A DNA stretch of 64,000 bases. Source: UBA3839 sp902776985 (lineage in GTDB: Bacteria > Bacteroidota > Bacteroidia > Bacteroidales > Bacteroidaceae). Within the stretch, counting starts at the first letter, position 1, and the number at the start of each line of letters is the position of its first letter. The translations under genes were made by a program, and so were the position numbers. Shown piece by piece: positions 36,787-44,987 of the stretch. Location: NCBI GenBank assembly GCA_902776985.1, contig CACYSD010000007.1, positions 96,703-160,702 of the forward strand, read 5' to 3'. The notes beneath the pieces are model-generated. The model did not search any database. It had not been told where the DNA came from and saw nothing but the letters and a program-made list of their open reading frames with translations.

Positions 36787-38101
36787 ATGGAATTATAGTA
36801 TATGTTACAGTATCTTCTGGATAGTATGTGTCAATGATATATCTGGCTTTTTTGGAAATTGCCGGTTTCATTTTCTTATAAAACTCACCTCTCTCTCTTA
36901 TTTGAGGCATAAGCATCTCCACACGATTTGCCACTTCTGCATCCTGTTCTGCGTCTTGCTCATCCATCTCGTCTCTCATCCTGCCCATCATTATTATTGT
37001 GGCAGTAATTACGGCAGAAAGGATAAATATTATAATGTATAGGATATAGGTCTTGGAGTGTGACTTCTTTTTCGGTGTAACGCTGACGGTGGGTTGGTAC
37101 GAGTCGTTGTCGCTTGCACTGCTTACGGAGATAACTCCAGGGGCAACGGTCTGCTGCTGAGGAATGACCGTAGGAATCGGCTCGCTCTTGAACATCTGTG
37201 TGGTTCTCACTTCCTCCAGCATGCTTGCAAATTCACGGATGGACTGCGGACGGTCCTTGGTGCGAGTCTGCATAGCCCGTTCTATGGCGTGCCATGTTTG
37301 TTGCGACACATAGTCCGGGCAGTCGGGCAGTCCGCTGTTGATAACCACCGAAGCCTCAGGAGGTATGTTGCCGGTGAGCAGGCAGAGCAGGGTAGCACCG
37401 AGGCTATAAACGTCGGTGACGTACGATTCGTTCTGCAGTTCCTGGTTGTATTGTTCGATAGGGGCGAAACCGGCACTCACTCCGATTGGGGTGGTGCTTG
37501 TCTGGTGTCCCTGAGAATCGTAGCGTTTACTGAGTCCGAAGTCAATGAGTTTGGCTTGTCCCTGCTTGTCGAGCATTATGTTGTTGGGCTTCACGTCGTA
37601 GTGGCAGGTGTGGTGCTCCTCATGCATGTATTGCAGGGCAGAGGCAATCTGCATCACATAGCCTACGGCTTCTGATTCTGAGAAGTGCTGGTCAGGCTGC
37701 TGGCGCATGAGTGAGTCGAGCGAACCTCCGGGCAGGTATTCCATCACGTAGTAGGCGGTGCCGTTTTCTTCGAACACGTCAAACACCTGGGCTATGTGCG
37801 GATGCTTGAGACCCGACATATTGTGAGCCTCCTTCAGGAACTTATGCAGGTAGCGGGCGGTCTCGTCGCGATTGTCCTCTGTAGGCACAGACACATGGGT
37901 TGAGCTACCCGTTCGCTGGCAGGTCGACTTCATGAAGAACTCCTTGACAGCCACCTCAATGGTAGCGGTCATAGAACCAAGCTGACCTTCCAACTGCATT
38001 TCCGTAGTTGCAAGGTAAGTGATGCCGAATCCTCCTTGTCCAAGAATCCGTTCAATGCGGTAATGACCGTTTTTCAGATATGTGCCTGGTTGTAGTTCCA
38101 T
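36584..38101 (-). CDS. Transmembrane Ser/Thr protein kinase (Hanks type)
   Basis: The ATG at 38101 is preferred over one at 38122 because a -7 box (38109-38116) lies between them. The 505-residue product has the Gly loop GQGGFGITYL (21-30), K53 in AVKEF, the catalytic loop HYDVKPNN (Tyr replacing the usual Arg of HRD), IDFGLSKRYD (DFG) and FAPIEQY. A single membrane helix (YILYIIIFILSAVITATII) lies near residue 350, placing the C-terminal ~130 residues outside. The last ~65 residues overlap the TonB-domain gene and look low-complexity and charged. Confidence 0.86.
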   Translation of the reverse strand: MELQPGTYLKNGHYRIERILGQGGFGITYLATTEMQLEGQLGSMTATIEVAVKEFFMKSTCQRTGSSTHVSVPTEDNRDETARYLHKFLKEAHNMSGLKHPHIAQVFDVFEENGTAYYVMEYLPGGSLDSLMRQQPDQHFSESEAVGYVMQIASALQYMHEEHHTCHYDVKPNNIMLDKQGQAKLIDFGLSKRYDSQGHQTSTTPIGVSAGFAPIEQYNQELQNESYVTDVYSLGATLLCLLTGNIPPEASVVINSGLPDCPDYVSQQTWHAIERAMQTRTKDRPQSIREFASMLEEVRTTQMFKSEPIPTVIPQQQTVAPGVISVSSASDNDSYQPTVSVTPKKKSHSKTYILYIIIFILSAVITATIIMMGRMRDEMDEQDAEQDAEVANRVEMLMPQIRERGEFYKKMKPAISKKARYIIDTYYPEDTVTYTIIPYDKPNKRSYYHHFYLPIMDIDGTSGHLIPPPKPKNDGKAPDRGDTKDEGNHRGRDRLNSSDKNNSGR

Positions 38102-38108
38102 TTGCTGG

Positions 38109-38116
38109 CAAAGATA
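38109..38116 (-). promoter_or_regulatory. -7 box immediately upstream of the kinase start
   Basis: TATCTTTG on the minus strand ends eight bases before the ATG at 38101, implying a leaderless or nearly leaderless mRNA. No good -33 match was found, so this is tentative. Confidence 0.4.
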
Positions 38117-38304
38117 ATACATTTCTTATAATATAAAAAAATGTGTATGGAACTTTTTTTGCCCCCATTACATCTTTTTCACATCTTTTAGTTAATAAGT
38201 TCAAGAAGATATTCTTAAATCTTCGGTAATTAACAAGAACATTACAAAGGTGTTTTTTCCGCTTTTTTTTCTAATAAAAGTACTTCCGGTAGATGAATTA
38301 TTCT

Positions 38305-38312
38305 TATATTTG
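38305..38312 (+). promoter_or_regulatory. -7 box of engB
   Basis: TATATTTG, 48 bases before the engB ATG; followed by GCAACAAAT, a common pattern after Bacteroidetes promoters. Confidence 0.5.
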
Positions 38313-38359
38313 CAACAAATCATTTACATTTCCGGTACTATCACTTTACACTTCGCTAT

Positions 38360-38962
38360 ATGAAGATCAAATCTGCAGAATTCAAGACCAGCAGTCCACG
38401 TGCGGATATGTGTCCTAAGACCACCGAACCCGAGTATGCGTTCATCGGACGCAGTAATGTTGGCAAGTCGTCACTTATCAACATGCTTACCGGTCACGGC
38501 AAGCTTGCAATGACTTCGTCCACTCCGGGCAAGACCATGCTCATCAACCATTTCCTCATCAACAACGAGTGGTACATAGTCGATCTCCCCGGTTATGGTT
38601 ATGCAGCACGAGGCAAGCGCAACATGGACATTCTCTGGAATCTCATCAGCCACTACGTCCTTGAACGTGAGCAGCTCACCTGCCTCTTCGTCCTCATCGA
38701 CATTCGCCACGAGCCGCAGACCAAAGACCTTGATTTCCTTCAGTTCCTCGGTGAGAACGGAGTGCCTTTTGCAATTGTGTTTACCAAGGCCGACAAACTC
38801 ACTCCGACCCGTGCCCGTGCCAACGTCGCTGCCTATCTCAAACAGCTTGAAGAGTGGTGGGAGGAACTCCCTCCCCATTTCGTCACCAGCGCCACCTCAA
38901 CCCAAGGCCGCGACGAACTCCTCGACTATATAGAGAGCATAAATAAGAGCCTAACCGCTTAA
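38360..38962 (+). CDS. engB: Ribosome-biogenesis GTPase EngB (YihA/YsxC)
   Basis: 200 residues. G1 GRSNVGKS (30-37), G3 DLPGYGYA and G4 TKAD are intact, with the family-specific MTSSTPGKTMLINHF switch region. EngB assists late 50S subunit assembly and is usually essential. The gene stands alone between two repeats; a C-rich palindrome begins 12 bases after the stop. Confidence 0.95.
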   Translation: MKIKSAEFKTSSPRADMCPKTTEPEYAFIGRSNVGKSSLINMLTGHGKLAMTSSTPGKTMLINHFLINNEWYIVDLPGYGYAARGKRNMDILWNLISHYVLEREQLTCLFVLIDIRHEPQTKDLDFLQFLGENGVPFAIVFTKADKLTPTRARANVAAYLKQLEEWWEELPPHFVTSATSTQGRDELLDYIESINKSLTA

Positions 38963-38973
38963 ATCCTAAAAGC

Positions 38974-39017
38974 AGACCCTCCCCCGACCCCTCCCTGTTA
39001 GGGAGAGGAGTGGTAAC
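38974..39017 (+). repeat. C-rich REP-like palindrome after engB
   Basis: Begins GACCCTCCCCCGACCCCTCC, contains the CCCTGTTAGGGAGAGGAG dyad and ends GTGGTAACC. A further ATCCGGAT palindrome follows. Confidence 0.82.
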
Positions 39018-39093
39018 CTGTCATCCGGATGGCAATTTTTGCTGCGCAAGCGTGCTCTTTTGAGTGCTTTCTTTAGCGGTATCGCACGATAAC

Positions 39094-39267
39094 TTCATTC
39101 TTCATTCTTCATTCTTCATTCTTCACTCTTCATTCTTCACTCTTCATTCTTCACTCTTCATTCTTCATTCTTCACTCTTCATTCTTCATTCTTCATTCTT
39201 CATTCTTCATTCTTCATTCTTCACTCTTCATTCTTCATTCTTCATTCTTCATTCTTCATTCTTCATT
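39094..39267 (+). repeat. Heptamer tandem repeat CATTCTT/CACTCTT
   Basis: About 25 head-to-tail units of seven bases, CATTCTT or CACTCTT. The 21-base triple unit makes an open frame reading ILHSSFF, which is a repeat artefact and not a gene. A short copy in the opposite orientation lies at 47321-47350. Confidence 0.95.
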
Positions 39268-39321
39268 TAAAAGGGGGAGGAGGCTTTTTGTTCTATTTTT
39301 TTATTATATTTTAAAAATTTC

Positions 39322-39351
39322 TTGGTTGCAATAATTTTTTTTGTACCTTTG
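39322..39351 (+). promoter_or_regulatory. Promoter of the rho leader
   Basis: TTG (39322-39324), 19 bases, TACCTTTG (39344-39351). Transcription would start near 39358, over 400 bases before the rho ATG. Confidence 0.7.
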
Positions 39352-39357
39352 CACTGA

Positions 39358-39612
39358 TTTAGGGATTAAGTCAGGTTTTTGACAGGTGATATACTATAGT
39401 CAGAAGCGTTTTAACCCAAATCGATCATTAGACTTTATGACAGAGTATTATTTATATTGAGCAGATTGGTTAAGTGATTATTGAAGGCGTAGTGGACTAC
39501 GTCGAAATAAGCACTTAGACAAGATGCCGATAGAAATACTGCTATGCCATGAAGAGAACAAAAAATAATCAAAAGAACTATTTCGTTCTAATGACCGATT
39601 GGGTTTTAATCC
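39358..39612 (+). ncRNA. Structured RNA at the start of the rho leader (leader element or independent, 6S-like rod)
   Basis: Five nested helices can be drawn by eye. GGATTAA (39363-39369) pairs with TTAATCC (39606-39612). AACCCAAATCGATCATTAG (39413-39431) pairs with CTAATGACCGATTGGGTT (39588-39605), 17 pairs with one bulge and one mismatch. AGTATT (39444-39449) pairs with AATACT (39535-39540). ATTGG (39465-39469) pairs with CCGAT (39527-39531). TAAGTG and TTATT (39471-39482) pair with AATAA and CACTTA (39506-39517), capped by CGTAG-TGGA-CTACG (39488-39501). An alternative AGAAC/GTTCT hairpin (39574-39589) overlaps the main helix by two bases. The shape is an irregular closed rod beginning at the promoter start point. 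Whether it regulates rho or is a separate RNA such as 6S is not decided. Confidence 0.55.
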
Positions 39613-39762
39613 TAAGATTCATTCAGTTTTTTCTTAATCATTTTTCATCTGAAGATTCTTTCCAATTCTTCTTGTTTATTTGTGTAATACACTGGCTACA
39701 GGTGTGTGATATGATTACACGTAGCAGAGTAGGGTAGAGTTGGAGCACAATTATACTTTTAT

Positions 39763-41739
39763 ATGAAATATACAAAAGACCAACTAACAGGCAAGAGCAT
39801 TGACGAGTTGCGTGAGATTGCTGCCGAGTTCGGTATCAAAGACACACAGACTGACGAAATCTCCCTGATTTATGAAATTCTCGACCGTTCGGCCGAGGCT
39901 TCAGCTGCCGACGACGCAGCAAGTGCAAAGGCAGCAACACGCAAACGTACACGCATCAAGACCGTTGATCGCGTCTATACAGCCAATCAGAAGAAATCTA
40001 AGAAAGTCGACAAGACCATGACCAAGGAAGTCGACGACACCCTCTTCGGTTCACTTTCCAAGGAAGAGCAGAACATGATGATGCAGACTCAGGAAACAGA
40101 GAAGCAGACCGTTGACGAAACTGCAGCACCCGAAACTGCTCCAGAGGTTGCTCCCGCTGCCGAAGCTGCTCCTGTAGAGGCAAAGCCAAAGCGTGGCCGC
40201 AAGAAAGCCGCTCCTGCTGAGCCTGAAGCAGCTGCCGAACCAGCTGCACCATCAGCTGAGGCAGAGGCAAAGCCAAAGCGCGGACGCAAGAAAGCCGTAG
40301 CAGCAGAGCCTGCTCCCGAGGCAGTTCCTGAAGCTCCAGCCGAACCAGCAGCCGAGCTAGTAGCAGAGCAGCCTGCACCAGCACCATCCAACGACGGAGC
40401 TACATTCATCATCCTCGAGGATATCCCCACAGAGGAAGAAGTGCTCGACACCTACTTCGCAGCAACAGGCAGAAGTTACGGACGTCGTGAAAACCCTATT
40501 CGTGAGGTCGCACCTTCACGTCACACTATCGACCGTTCACTCTTCGACAACCAAGGTCCTGACATCCCTCAGCAGCGCAATCCTAACCCACAGCCGCAGC
40601 CGCGTGAGAAAATGTACGATTTCGGAGATGTGCTCACCATCACCGGTGTGCTCGACATAGTAGATAACTCAGGATTCCTCCGTTCTTCCGACTACAACTA
40701 CCTCGCTTCGCCCGATGACGTATTCGTAAGTCCTGCTCAGATCAAGCAGTTCGGACTCAAGACCGGAGATGTCGTAGAAGGCACCGTGCGTCCCCCACGC
40801 GAGGGAGAGAAATACTTCCCGCTCGTTTCTGTACGCAAGATCAACGGATGCGACCCATCAGTCGTTCGCGACCGCGTATCGTTCGAGTTCCTCACACCTC
40901 TTTTCCCAAATGAGAAGTTCACCCTCTGCACAGGCGACGGACGCGACAGCCACTCCTCACGCATCGTAGACCTCTTCTCGCCAATCGGTAAGGGACAGCG
41001 CGCCCTCATCGTAGCACAGCCGAAGACAGGTAAGACCCTCCTCATGAAGGATATTGCCAACTCCATAGCCAAGAACCATCCTGAGGCATACCTCATCATG
41101 CTCCTCATCGACGAACGTCCGGAGGAAGTCACCGACATGGCACGTACCGTTAATGCAGAAGTAGTGGCATCTACCTTCGACGCACCGGCTGAGAACCACG
41201 TCAAGATTGCAGGACTCGTGCTCGAGAAAGCAAAGCGCATGGTGGAATGTGGACACGACGTAGTCATCTTCCTCGACTCCATCACCCGTCTGGCACGTGC
41301 CTACAACACCGTCAGCCCTGCCAGCGGCAAGGTTCTCTCCGGAGGTGTTGACGCCAATGCCCTGCAGAAACCAAAGCGCTTCTTCGGAGCAGCCCGCAAC
41401 ATCGAAGGCGGAGGCTCACTCACCATCATCGCTACAGCCCTCATCGATACCGGTTCCAAGATGGACGAAGTCATCTTCGAGGAATTCAAGGGAACCGGCA
41501 ATATGGAGCTGCAGCTCGATCGCACACTTGCCAACAAGCGCATCTTCCCTGCAGTCAATCTCGTTGCATCATCCACCCGTCGCGACGAGCTGCTGCAAGA
41601 CCAGACCACGCTCAACCGTATGTGGATACTACGCAAGCACATTGCCGACATGACCTCCCTCGAAGCCATGGATCTCATGAAGACCTATATGGAGCGCACC
41701 ATCAACAACGAGGAACTCCTCCTGTCAATGAATGGGTAA
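39763..41739 (+). CDS. rho: Transcription termination factor Rho with disordered insertion
   Basis: 658 residues, much longer than E. coli Rho (419). An N-terminal Rho_N helical domain (~1-45) is followed by a ~200-residue disordered Ala/Glu/Pro-rich region with two copies of KPKRGRKKA (from 141 and 170). Then come the RNA-binding OB domain (~285-350, with FLRSSDYNYLASPDDVFVS) and the ATPase core with Walker A PKTGKT (420-425), DERPEEVTDM and LDSITRLARAYN. Rho ends untranslated or foreign transcripts. In Bacteroides thetaiotaomicron the comparable insertion has been reported to drive condensate formation. A long structured leader precedes it. Confidence 0.96.
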   Translation: MKYTKDQLTGKSIDELREIAAEFGIKDTQTDEISLIYEILDRSAEASAADDAASAKAATRKRTRIKTVDRVYTANQKKSKKVDKTMTKEVDDTLFGSLSKEEQNMMMQTQETEKQTVDETAAPETAPEVAPAAEAAPVEAKPKRGRKKAAPAEPEAAAEPAAPSAEAEAKPKRGRKKAVAAEPAPEAVPEAPAEPAAELVAEQPAPAPSNDGATFIILEDIPTEEEVLDTYFAATGRSYGRRENPIREVAPSRHTIDRSLFDNQGPDIPQQRNPNPQPQPREKMYDFGDVLTITGVLDIVDNSGFLRSSDYNYLASPDDVFVSPAQIKQFGLKTGDVVEGTVRPPREGEKYFPLVSVRKINGCDPSVVRDRVSFEFLTPLFPNEKFTLCTGDGRDSHSSRIVDLFSPIGKGQRALIVAQPKTGKTLLMKDIANSIAKNHPEAYLIMLLIDERPEEVTDMARTVNAEVVASTFDAPAENHVKIAGLVLEKAKRMVECGHDVVIFLDSITRLARAYNTVSPASGKVLSGGVDANALQKPKRFFGAARNIEGGGSLTIIATALIDTGSKMDEVIFEEFKGTGNMELQLDRTLANKRIFPAVNLVASSTRRDELLQDQTTLNRMWILRKHIADMTSLEAMDLMKTYMERTINNEELLLSMNG

Positions 41740-41741
41740 TT

Positions 41742-41772
41742 AGTTTTTAAGTTCTTAAGTTTTTTAGGAACT
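41742..41772 (-). repeat. A-rich dispersed repeat after rho
   Basis: TTTTTAAGTTCTTAAGTTTTTT, the reverse orientation of the AACTTAAAAA family. Confidence 0.65.
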
Positions 41773-41800
41773 TCGTTAACCGTTAACCGAAATAATACAA

Positions 41801-41837
41801 ACTCCCCGCCGCATCACTGCGACGGGGAGTTTTTTTG
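41801..41837 (+). terminator. rho terminator
   Basis: ACTCCCCGCCGC pairs with GCGACGGGGAGT around a short loop, followed by seven T. Confidence 0.93.
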
Positions 41838-41945
41838 TGTAAACGCTTTTACACTAACTTAATTAACAATACGTTGGAAAGATTTTTACTTATCCATACG
41901 TTTTTGCAATGTAAATATATATTGATGTTTGTATGTTGTATTCTA

Positions 41946-44900
41946 TTATTTGCCATCCCGTTTTTTCGGTGACTTGGCAAAGTTGTAAGTCAGGTGAAGC
42001 ATTACGTAGCGGGGTAGGGTGTTCTGGATAGTCTCTGTACGTCCTTGTCCGTTGATTACGATAGATGTATTGGAGAGTTGGTGGAGTATGTCGAATGCTT
42101 CAAGGCTGGTTGTGATACTGCCTCCAAGAGACTTGCCGAAAGGATTCGGGAAAGTGCGTGTTATCAGGATATTCCACACGAGGTCGTCAGTGTTTAGAGA
42201 TTTGCTGCCATATCCTCGGCGAGAGTACATCTTGATGTCGGAACTTAGGCTGAATCCTTTGATCCATTTGCTGAAACAGTCTTTCTTGAAGTTGTATGTG
42301 GCATTGAGTCCGTAGGATACATTTACTGCGTTAATGGTTTCAATGGTATGCTCACGGTTATTTGCATGACGGTATTCTCCGTATATCTGACTGCCGAGTG
42401 TGAGGTCTTCAAAACGATAGTTGAGGGTGAGACGGTCCTCAAGATAGTAGTTGTTGACGTGGGAAAGTGCGCCAGTTTCAGCAGTTGTGTTTCTTGCATA
42501 ATCAACGTTGCGGCTGTAGTCTCCGTGTATGTAATTGGAGAGGTTCAGACGTTGCATATTATCGATGTTGCGGCTGAAGTGGCTCCAGAAATATGTCTGC
42601 CAGTTTCCGTCCACGTTCATAGGCATGTATGTGTAGGCACCTGTGGATGCATTATATGAATATCCCTGTGATATCTGGTCAAGGTATAGGCGCAGGCCAT
42701 AGCCGATGTTAAGGCTGGTTTTATGTTCGTTCCAGCGTCGGTTTACGCTCATCTGCAGTCGGTGAATGATAGGGGCTTTCAGATTAGGATTGCCCATGCG
42801 GACGGCCAGAGGATTCTCATCGTTGCGTACATTGACTTTCTGAAACAGGTCGGGGGTTTTCCATTCCATGTTGTAGTAGAAATTGAAATAGCGCGCCCAG
42901 TTGTCTTTTGCGATGTAGGCTTCGAGTATTGGCGAGAAGGTGTAGCAGTTCTGATAGAGCGTGGTGTCAGTGTAGGCGCTCTGGTAATGCAGTTTTTCTC
43001 TCACGTTGTAGCCTTCGAGCGTGGCTTCCAGATAGTAATAATTGTTATTGGTTTCCTTCACATACCGTGGTACGAGCATTATGCGATGCTCCTTACGCAG
43101 GTGAGTTCGGTCGTAGGTGTTCTCACTGTCGATAGCGAGTAGCAGTGAGTCGTGGGTGGAGGGGAGGATTCCGAAGGCTTCTTCCTCATATATGCCTCCC
43201 AAACGGTCAAGGCGGTAGGTGTCGTTGTGGTTTTCTTTACGTTCCTGAAGATATCGGTAGCTTGCTGCGAGTTGAACACCGTTGAGCCAAGCTATTGTAT
43301 ATTTCGGCATGAAGTAATAGTGGTAGTTATCTACCGGAAGGCTGGAGTGGCGGTTCTGCCGTGTGTTCTGGCCTTCGGCTTGAAGGTAGTCTATGGACTG
43401 CTGGCTGAAATCCTTGTCCTTCTGATGCGTGAAGTTGCCGTTTACTGTAAGGCTGAGCACATCACCGGTGGGTAGTTTATAGTCTATATCTGTGAATGAA
43501 CCTCCGTACAGGCGGCTGCCGTTGCTGCGGCTACGGTTGCGGCTACGGTTGATGAGTTCAGATTGCTTTTCAAGACTGAGCGAAGCGGAGAATGCGGAAT
43601 CAAGCGCAACTCGTGTGTTGCCCCATTGTGCAGGGTTGGTCATTGAACTGAAACTCATGCTGTTGCTGCGGTTGAAAGTCTCATTATAACTCATTTCTGT
43701 ATAATTCTGCATGCTGAAGGGCTTTTTCAGTATGAAATTGTTAACACCGCGGAAAGTAAGTTCACGATGAGTGGTATTGGAGAGTGAACGGCTGTATGTG
43801 CTGTTGCTGTTGGCGAAGAACTGCTCAGCGTTGGTTTGTGTGCTGTTTTCGTAGCGATTCCAGTTCACCTGAAACTGAGCGCTTTCCTTCCATCGTTTCT
43901 TGCTGTCGTCGATGAGCAGGTCTGCACCAGCCTCTCTGGTGGTACGTTGTCCCGTAGGCATATTGCTCGGTGTCCACTCTCCGTTGCTGCCGGGTTTGCG
44001 AGTCTCGTTCACATTGTTGGTGTTGGCAAAGAATGAAAGGCGGGAGTTGTCGGTATAACGCATGGCAAAAAGCCGTGCGATGTATCGGTCGTCGTATTTC
44101 TTGCCGATAGGATTCTTCTCGCCAAAGGGTGTTCCTCCTGCTATGTCTACATTCGCCAGCCATCCTTCGGCATATTCACGTTTCAGCACCACATCCATCA
44201 CATATTTCTTCTTCTCGGCATCATAACCCAGGTATTCACTCTTCTCGGTAGTCTTGTGATAGACCTGGATGTTCTGAACGGTATAGTGAGGCAGGTTCTC
44301 AAGCAGCATTTTGTTGTTTCCGCGGAAGAAATCGTTGCCGTTGAGAGTGAGTTCATCTATTTGCGTGCCATTTACGAGTATGCGTCCGTCGTCCTTGAGT
44401 TCCACGCCGTCAAGCTGACGGATAAGAGCATCAAGCATTGAGCCTTCGGGCAAGTTGAACGCATCCGCGTTATAGACAATGGTGTCGCCTTTGTACACTA
44501 CTTTAACTTTTGTTGCCTTGACCACAACACCTTCAAGCATACCTTCATCTATGTCGTAGTTTTTCGGACGTTTCTTCATGTAGTGCCAAGGTGCGTCAAA
44601 GTAAGTATTCCGGGCCACATGCTTTATTTCGTAGTTTATGTAGCAAGGCTCGTAGTCGGGATGGTCTGCACGGATGATGAATTTCTGCGGACGGGCAGGA
44701 ACATAGAAGCGGTAGCCTACGTCGATTTTCGTGGCTTGCCACTGACCCATATTGAAAACAGTCATCGTGTCGACTACTGTGCTGTCCTCTTTCATCAGGG
44801 TGATTTTGGTGTCGAGCACACCTGCCTTGGTGAATGAGTCATACACGTGTCCCCAGAGGGCAATGGTACGCTCTTTTTTTACTTTTGTAGAATCGGCCTG

Positions 44901-44966
44901 CTCATTCTGTGCAGACATAGTAAGAGCTGTACTGGCAATGATTGCCAGCATAATAAGTTGTTTCAT
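41946..44966 (-). CDS. TonB-receptor-like outer-membrane beta-barrel protein
   Basis: 1006 residues. Signal peptide (MKQLIMLAIIASTALTMSAQ), a carboxypeptidase-regulatory-like domain (~32-115), a plug-like region (GMLEGVVVKATKVKVVYKGDTIVYN...LDALIRQLDGVELKDDG...) and a ~22-strand barrel ending in NFAKSPKKRDGK. Such proteins are common in Bacteroidetes next to BlaR1/MecR1 genes; their substrate is unknown and they may not be true importers. It is third in the leftward blaI-blaR1 operon, 21 bases after blaR1. Confidence 0.85.
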   Translation of the reverse strand: MKQLIMLAIIASTALTMSAQNEQADSTKVKKERTIALWGHVYDSFTKAGVLDTKITLMKEDSTVVDTMTVFNMGQWQATKIDVGYRFYVPARPQKFIIRADHPDYEPCYINYEIKHVARNTYFDAPWHYMKKRPKNYDIDEGMLEGVVVKATKVKVVYKGDTIVYNADAFNLPEGSMLDALIRQLDGVELKDDGRILVNGTQIDELTLNGNDFFRGNNKMLLENLPHYTVQNIQVYHKTTEKSEYLGYDAEKKKYVMDVVLKREYAEGWLANVDIAGGTPFGEKNPIGKKYDDRYIARLFAMRYTDNSRLSFFANTNNVNETRKPGSNGEWTPSNMPTGQRTTREAGADLLIDDSKKRWKESAQFQVNWNRYENSTQTNAEQFFANSNSTYSRSLSNTTHRELTFRGVNNFILKKPFSMQNYTEMSYNETFNRSNSMSFSSMTNPAQWGNTRVALDSAFSASLSLEKQSELINRSRNRSRSNGSRLYGGSFTDIDYKLPTGDVLSLTVNGNFTHQKDKDFSQQSIDYLQAEGQNTRQNRHSSLPVDNYHYYFMPKYTIAWLNGVQLAASYRYLQERKENHNDTYRLDRLGGIYEEEAFGILPSTHDSLLLAIDSENTYDRTHLRKEHRIMLVPRYVKETNNNYYYLEATLEGYNVREKLHYQSAYTDTTLYQNCYTFSPILEAYIAKDNWARYFNFYYNMEWKTPDLFQKVNVRNDENPLAVRMGNPNLKAPIIHRLQMSVNRRWNEHKTSLNIGYGLRLYLDQISQGYSYNASTGAYTYMPMNVDGNWQTYFWSHFSRNIDNMQRLNLSNYIHGDYSRNVDYARNTTAETGALSHVNNYYLEDRLTLNYRFEDLTLGSQIYGEYRHANNREHTIETINAVNVSYGLNATYNFKKDCFSKWIKGFSLSSDIKMYSRRGYGSKSLNTDDLVWNILITRTFPNPFGKSLGGSITTSLEAFDILHQLSNTSIVINGQGRTETIQNTLPRYVMLHLTYNFAKSPKKRDGK

Positions 44967-44987
44967 AGGTGATTATGTGTTAGGGAT

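Noticed and set aside
39064..39270. 68-codon open frame with a ILHSSFF repeat
   Set aside because: It is a translation of the seven-base CATTCTT tract, which is open in all frames; no start signal or family.
39549..39737. 62-codon frame in the rho leader, possible leader peptide
   Set aside because: It overlaps the 3' strand of the main predicted RNA helix and shows no protein-like pattern; RNA function seems more likely.
40089..40451. Long minus-strand frame inside rho
   Set aside because: Mirror of the A/E/P-rich repeat region of rho; no support as a gene.
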